Below are positions 63,211-64,000 of a DNA stretch of 64,000 nt, one piece after another. Each line of letters opens with the position of its first letter. Position 1 is the stretch's first letter. The stretch lies in assembly GCA_018262195.1 (NCBI GenBank), contig JAGTRS010000018.1, forward strand, positions 36,301 to 100,300, given 5' to 3'. Source of the DNA: Pseudomonadota bacterium (GTDB lineage: Bacteria; Pseudomonadota; Gammaproteobacteria; Burkholderiales; Rhodocyclaceae). A program made the translations under genes and the position numbers. The notes under the pieces were generated by a model. It was not told the origin of the DNA and did not search any database. It saw nothing but the letters and a program-made list of their open reading frames with translations.

Positions 63211-63455
63211 GCGTCAAAATTCTCTACTTCGCCGGCCTCAAGGAGGCCCTTGGCCTACCTGGCGAAACTGTTGAGTTGCCAGCCGGCGTGGCTACCGTCG
63301 GCGGCTTGCGTGACTGGCTGGTCGGGCAAGGGCGCGACAAGCTGGCCACCGCCAAAAATCTGCGCTGCGCCGTCAATCAGGACATGGCCAAGCTTGATGC
63401 AGCCATCCAAGATGGCGACGAAATCGCCTTCTTCCCGCCGGTGACCGGCGGTTGA
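63207..63455 (+). CDS. moaD: Molybdopterin synthase sulfur carrier subunit MoaD
   Basis: GTG start; ~82 aa ubiquitin-like, VKILYFAGLKEALGLPGETVELP..., C-terminal FFPPVTGG. Confidence 0.93.
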   Translation: MSVKILYFAGLKEALGLPGETVELPAGVATVGGLRDWLVGQGRDKLATAKNLRCAVNQDMAKLDAAIQDGDEIAFFPPVTGG

Positions 63456-63472
63456 AAATAGAAAGATAAAAA

Positions 63473-64000
63473 ATGTCCATCCAATGGTTCCCGGGGCACA
63501 TGACCCAGGCCCGCAAGAAAGCCGGCGAAACGCTGGCTGTGGCCGACGTCGTCGTCGAAGTCCTCGACGCCCGCCTGCCGCAGGCGAGCAGCAATCCGAT
63601 GATCCACGAGCTGCGCGTCTTCCGTCAGCGCCCGTGCCTCAAGCTGCTCAACAAGGCCGACTTGGCCGACCCCGAAGCAACGAAGGCCTGGCTGGCTTTT
63701 TTTGATGCCCAGCCGAACGTCAAGGCCGTCGCCATTTCCTGCAAGAAAGCCAGCGACGTGGCGCGCATCCCCGGTCTGGCCCAGAAGCTGGCGCCGCACC
63801 GCAACGACGCCGTCAAGCCGCTGCGCCTGATGATCATGGGTATCCCCAACGTCGGCAAATCGACGCTGATGAACGCGCTGGTCAAGAAAAAGGTGGCAGC
63901 TGTCGGCGACCAGCCGGCCGTCACCAAGAGCCAGCAACGCATCGACATCAGCAACCGCCTGACCCTCTACGACACCCCGGGCATGCTCTGGCCGAAGATC
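63473..64000 (+). CDS. YlqF/RbgA-like circularly permuted ribosome biogenesis GTPase (truncated by window edge)
   Basis: MSIQWFPGHMTQARKKAGETLAVADVVVEVLDARLPQASSNPMI; NKADL; GIPNVGKSTLMNAL; DTPGMLWPK. Confidence 0.92.
   Translation, partial: MSIQWFPGHMTQARKKAGETLAVADVVVEVLDARLPQASSNPMIHELRVFRQRPCLKLLNKADLADPEATKAWLAFFDAQPNVKAVAISCKKASDVARIPGLAQKLAPHRNDAVKPLRLMIMGIPNVGKSTLMNALVKKKVAAVGDQPAVTKSQQRIDISNRLTLYDTPGMLWPKI

Overview
64-kb high-GC bacterial chromosomal window, probably a Rhodocyclales betaproteobacterium (Dechloromonas/Azonexus-like; inferred from gene order and protein families). Most of it is densely coded core genome: (i) a dapC-dapD-pilU-dapE operon (minus, running off the left edge); (ii) smc-zipA-ligA-galU-hpt-methyltransferase-MTAP/MTIP; (iii) glnD-map (minus), then an orphan rfbD and the rpsB-tsf-pyrH-frr-uppS-cdsA-dxr-rseP-bamA-skp-lpxD-fabZ-lpxA-lpxB-rnhB-rRNA methyltransferase superoperon; (iv) a C3/C4 carbon module: ppc-ppsR, uspA, D-lactate dehydrogenase (Dld-II-like), lutABC, a GntR/LldR-type regulator and ppsA; (v) an accessory stretch with a sCache-like protein, a PEP-CTERM SGNH hydrolase, a divergent 2H phosphoesterase, a Nif11-like small protein and malonyl-CoA decarboxylase; (vi) a Wolinella-type frdCAB, a DinG-like helicase, an unusual ATP-grasp-like protein, mobB-moeA-moaD and a YlqF-type GTPase. 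The most interesting non-coding signal is a pair of inverted ~200-230-bp structured repeats (about 41909-42433) between the lactate dehydrogenase and lutB. Their hairpin arms differ between copies yet stay perfectly self-complementary within conserved flanking frames. Others are a 163-bp imperfect palindromic (MITE-like) element between smc and zipA, a candidate S2 autoregulatory leader before rpsB, and three LldR-type operators in the lutA/regulator divergent promoter. No tRNA, rRNA or CRISPR array was recognised.
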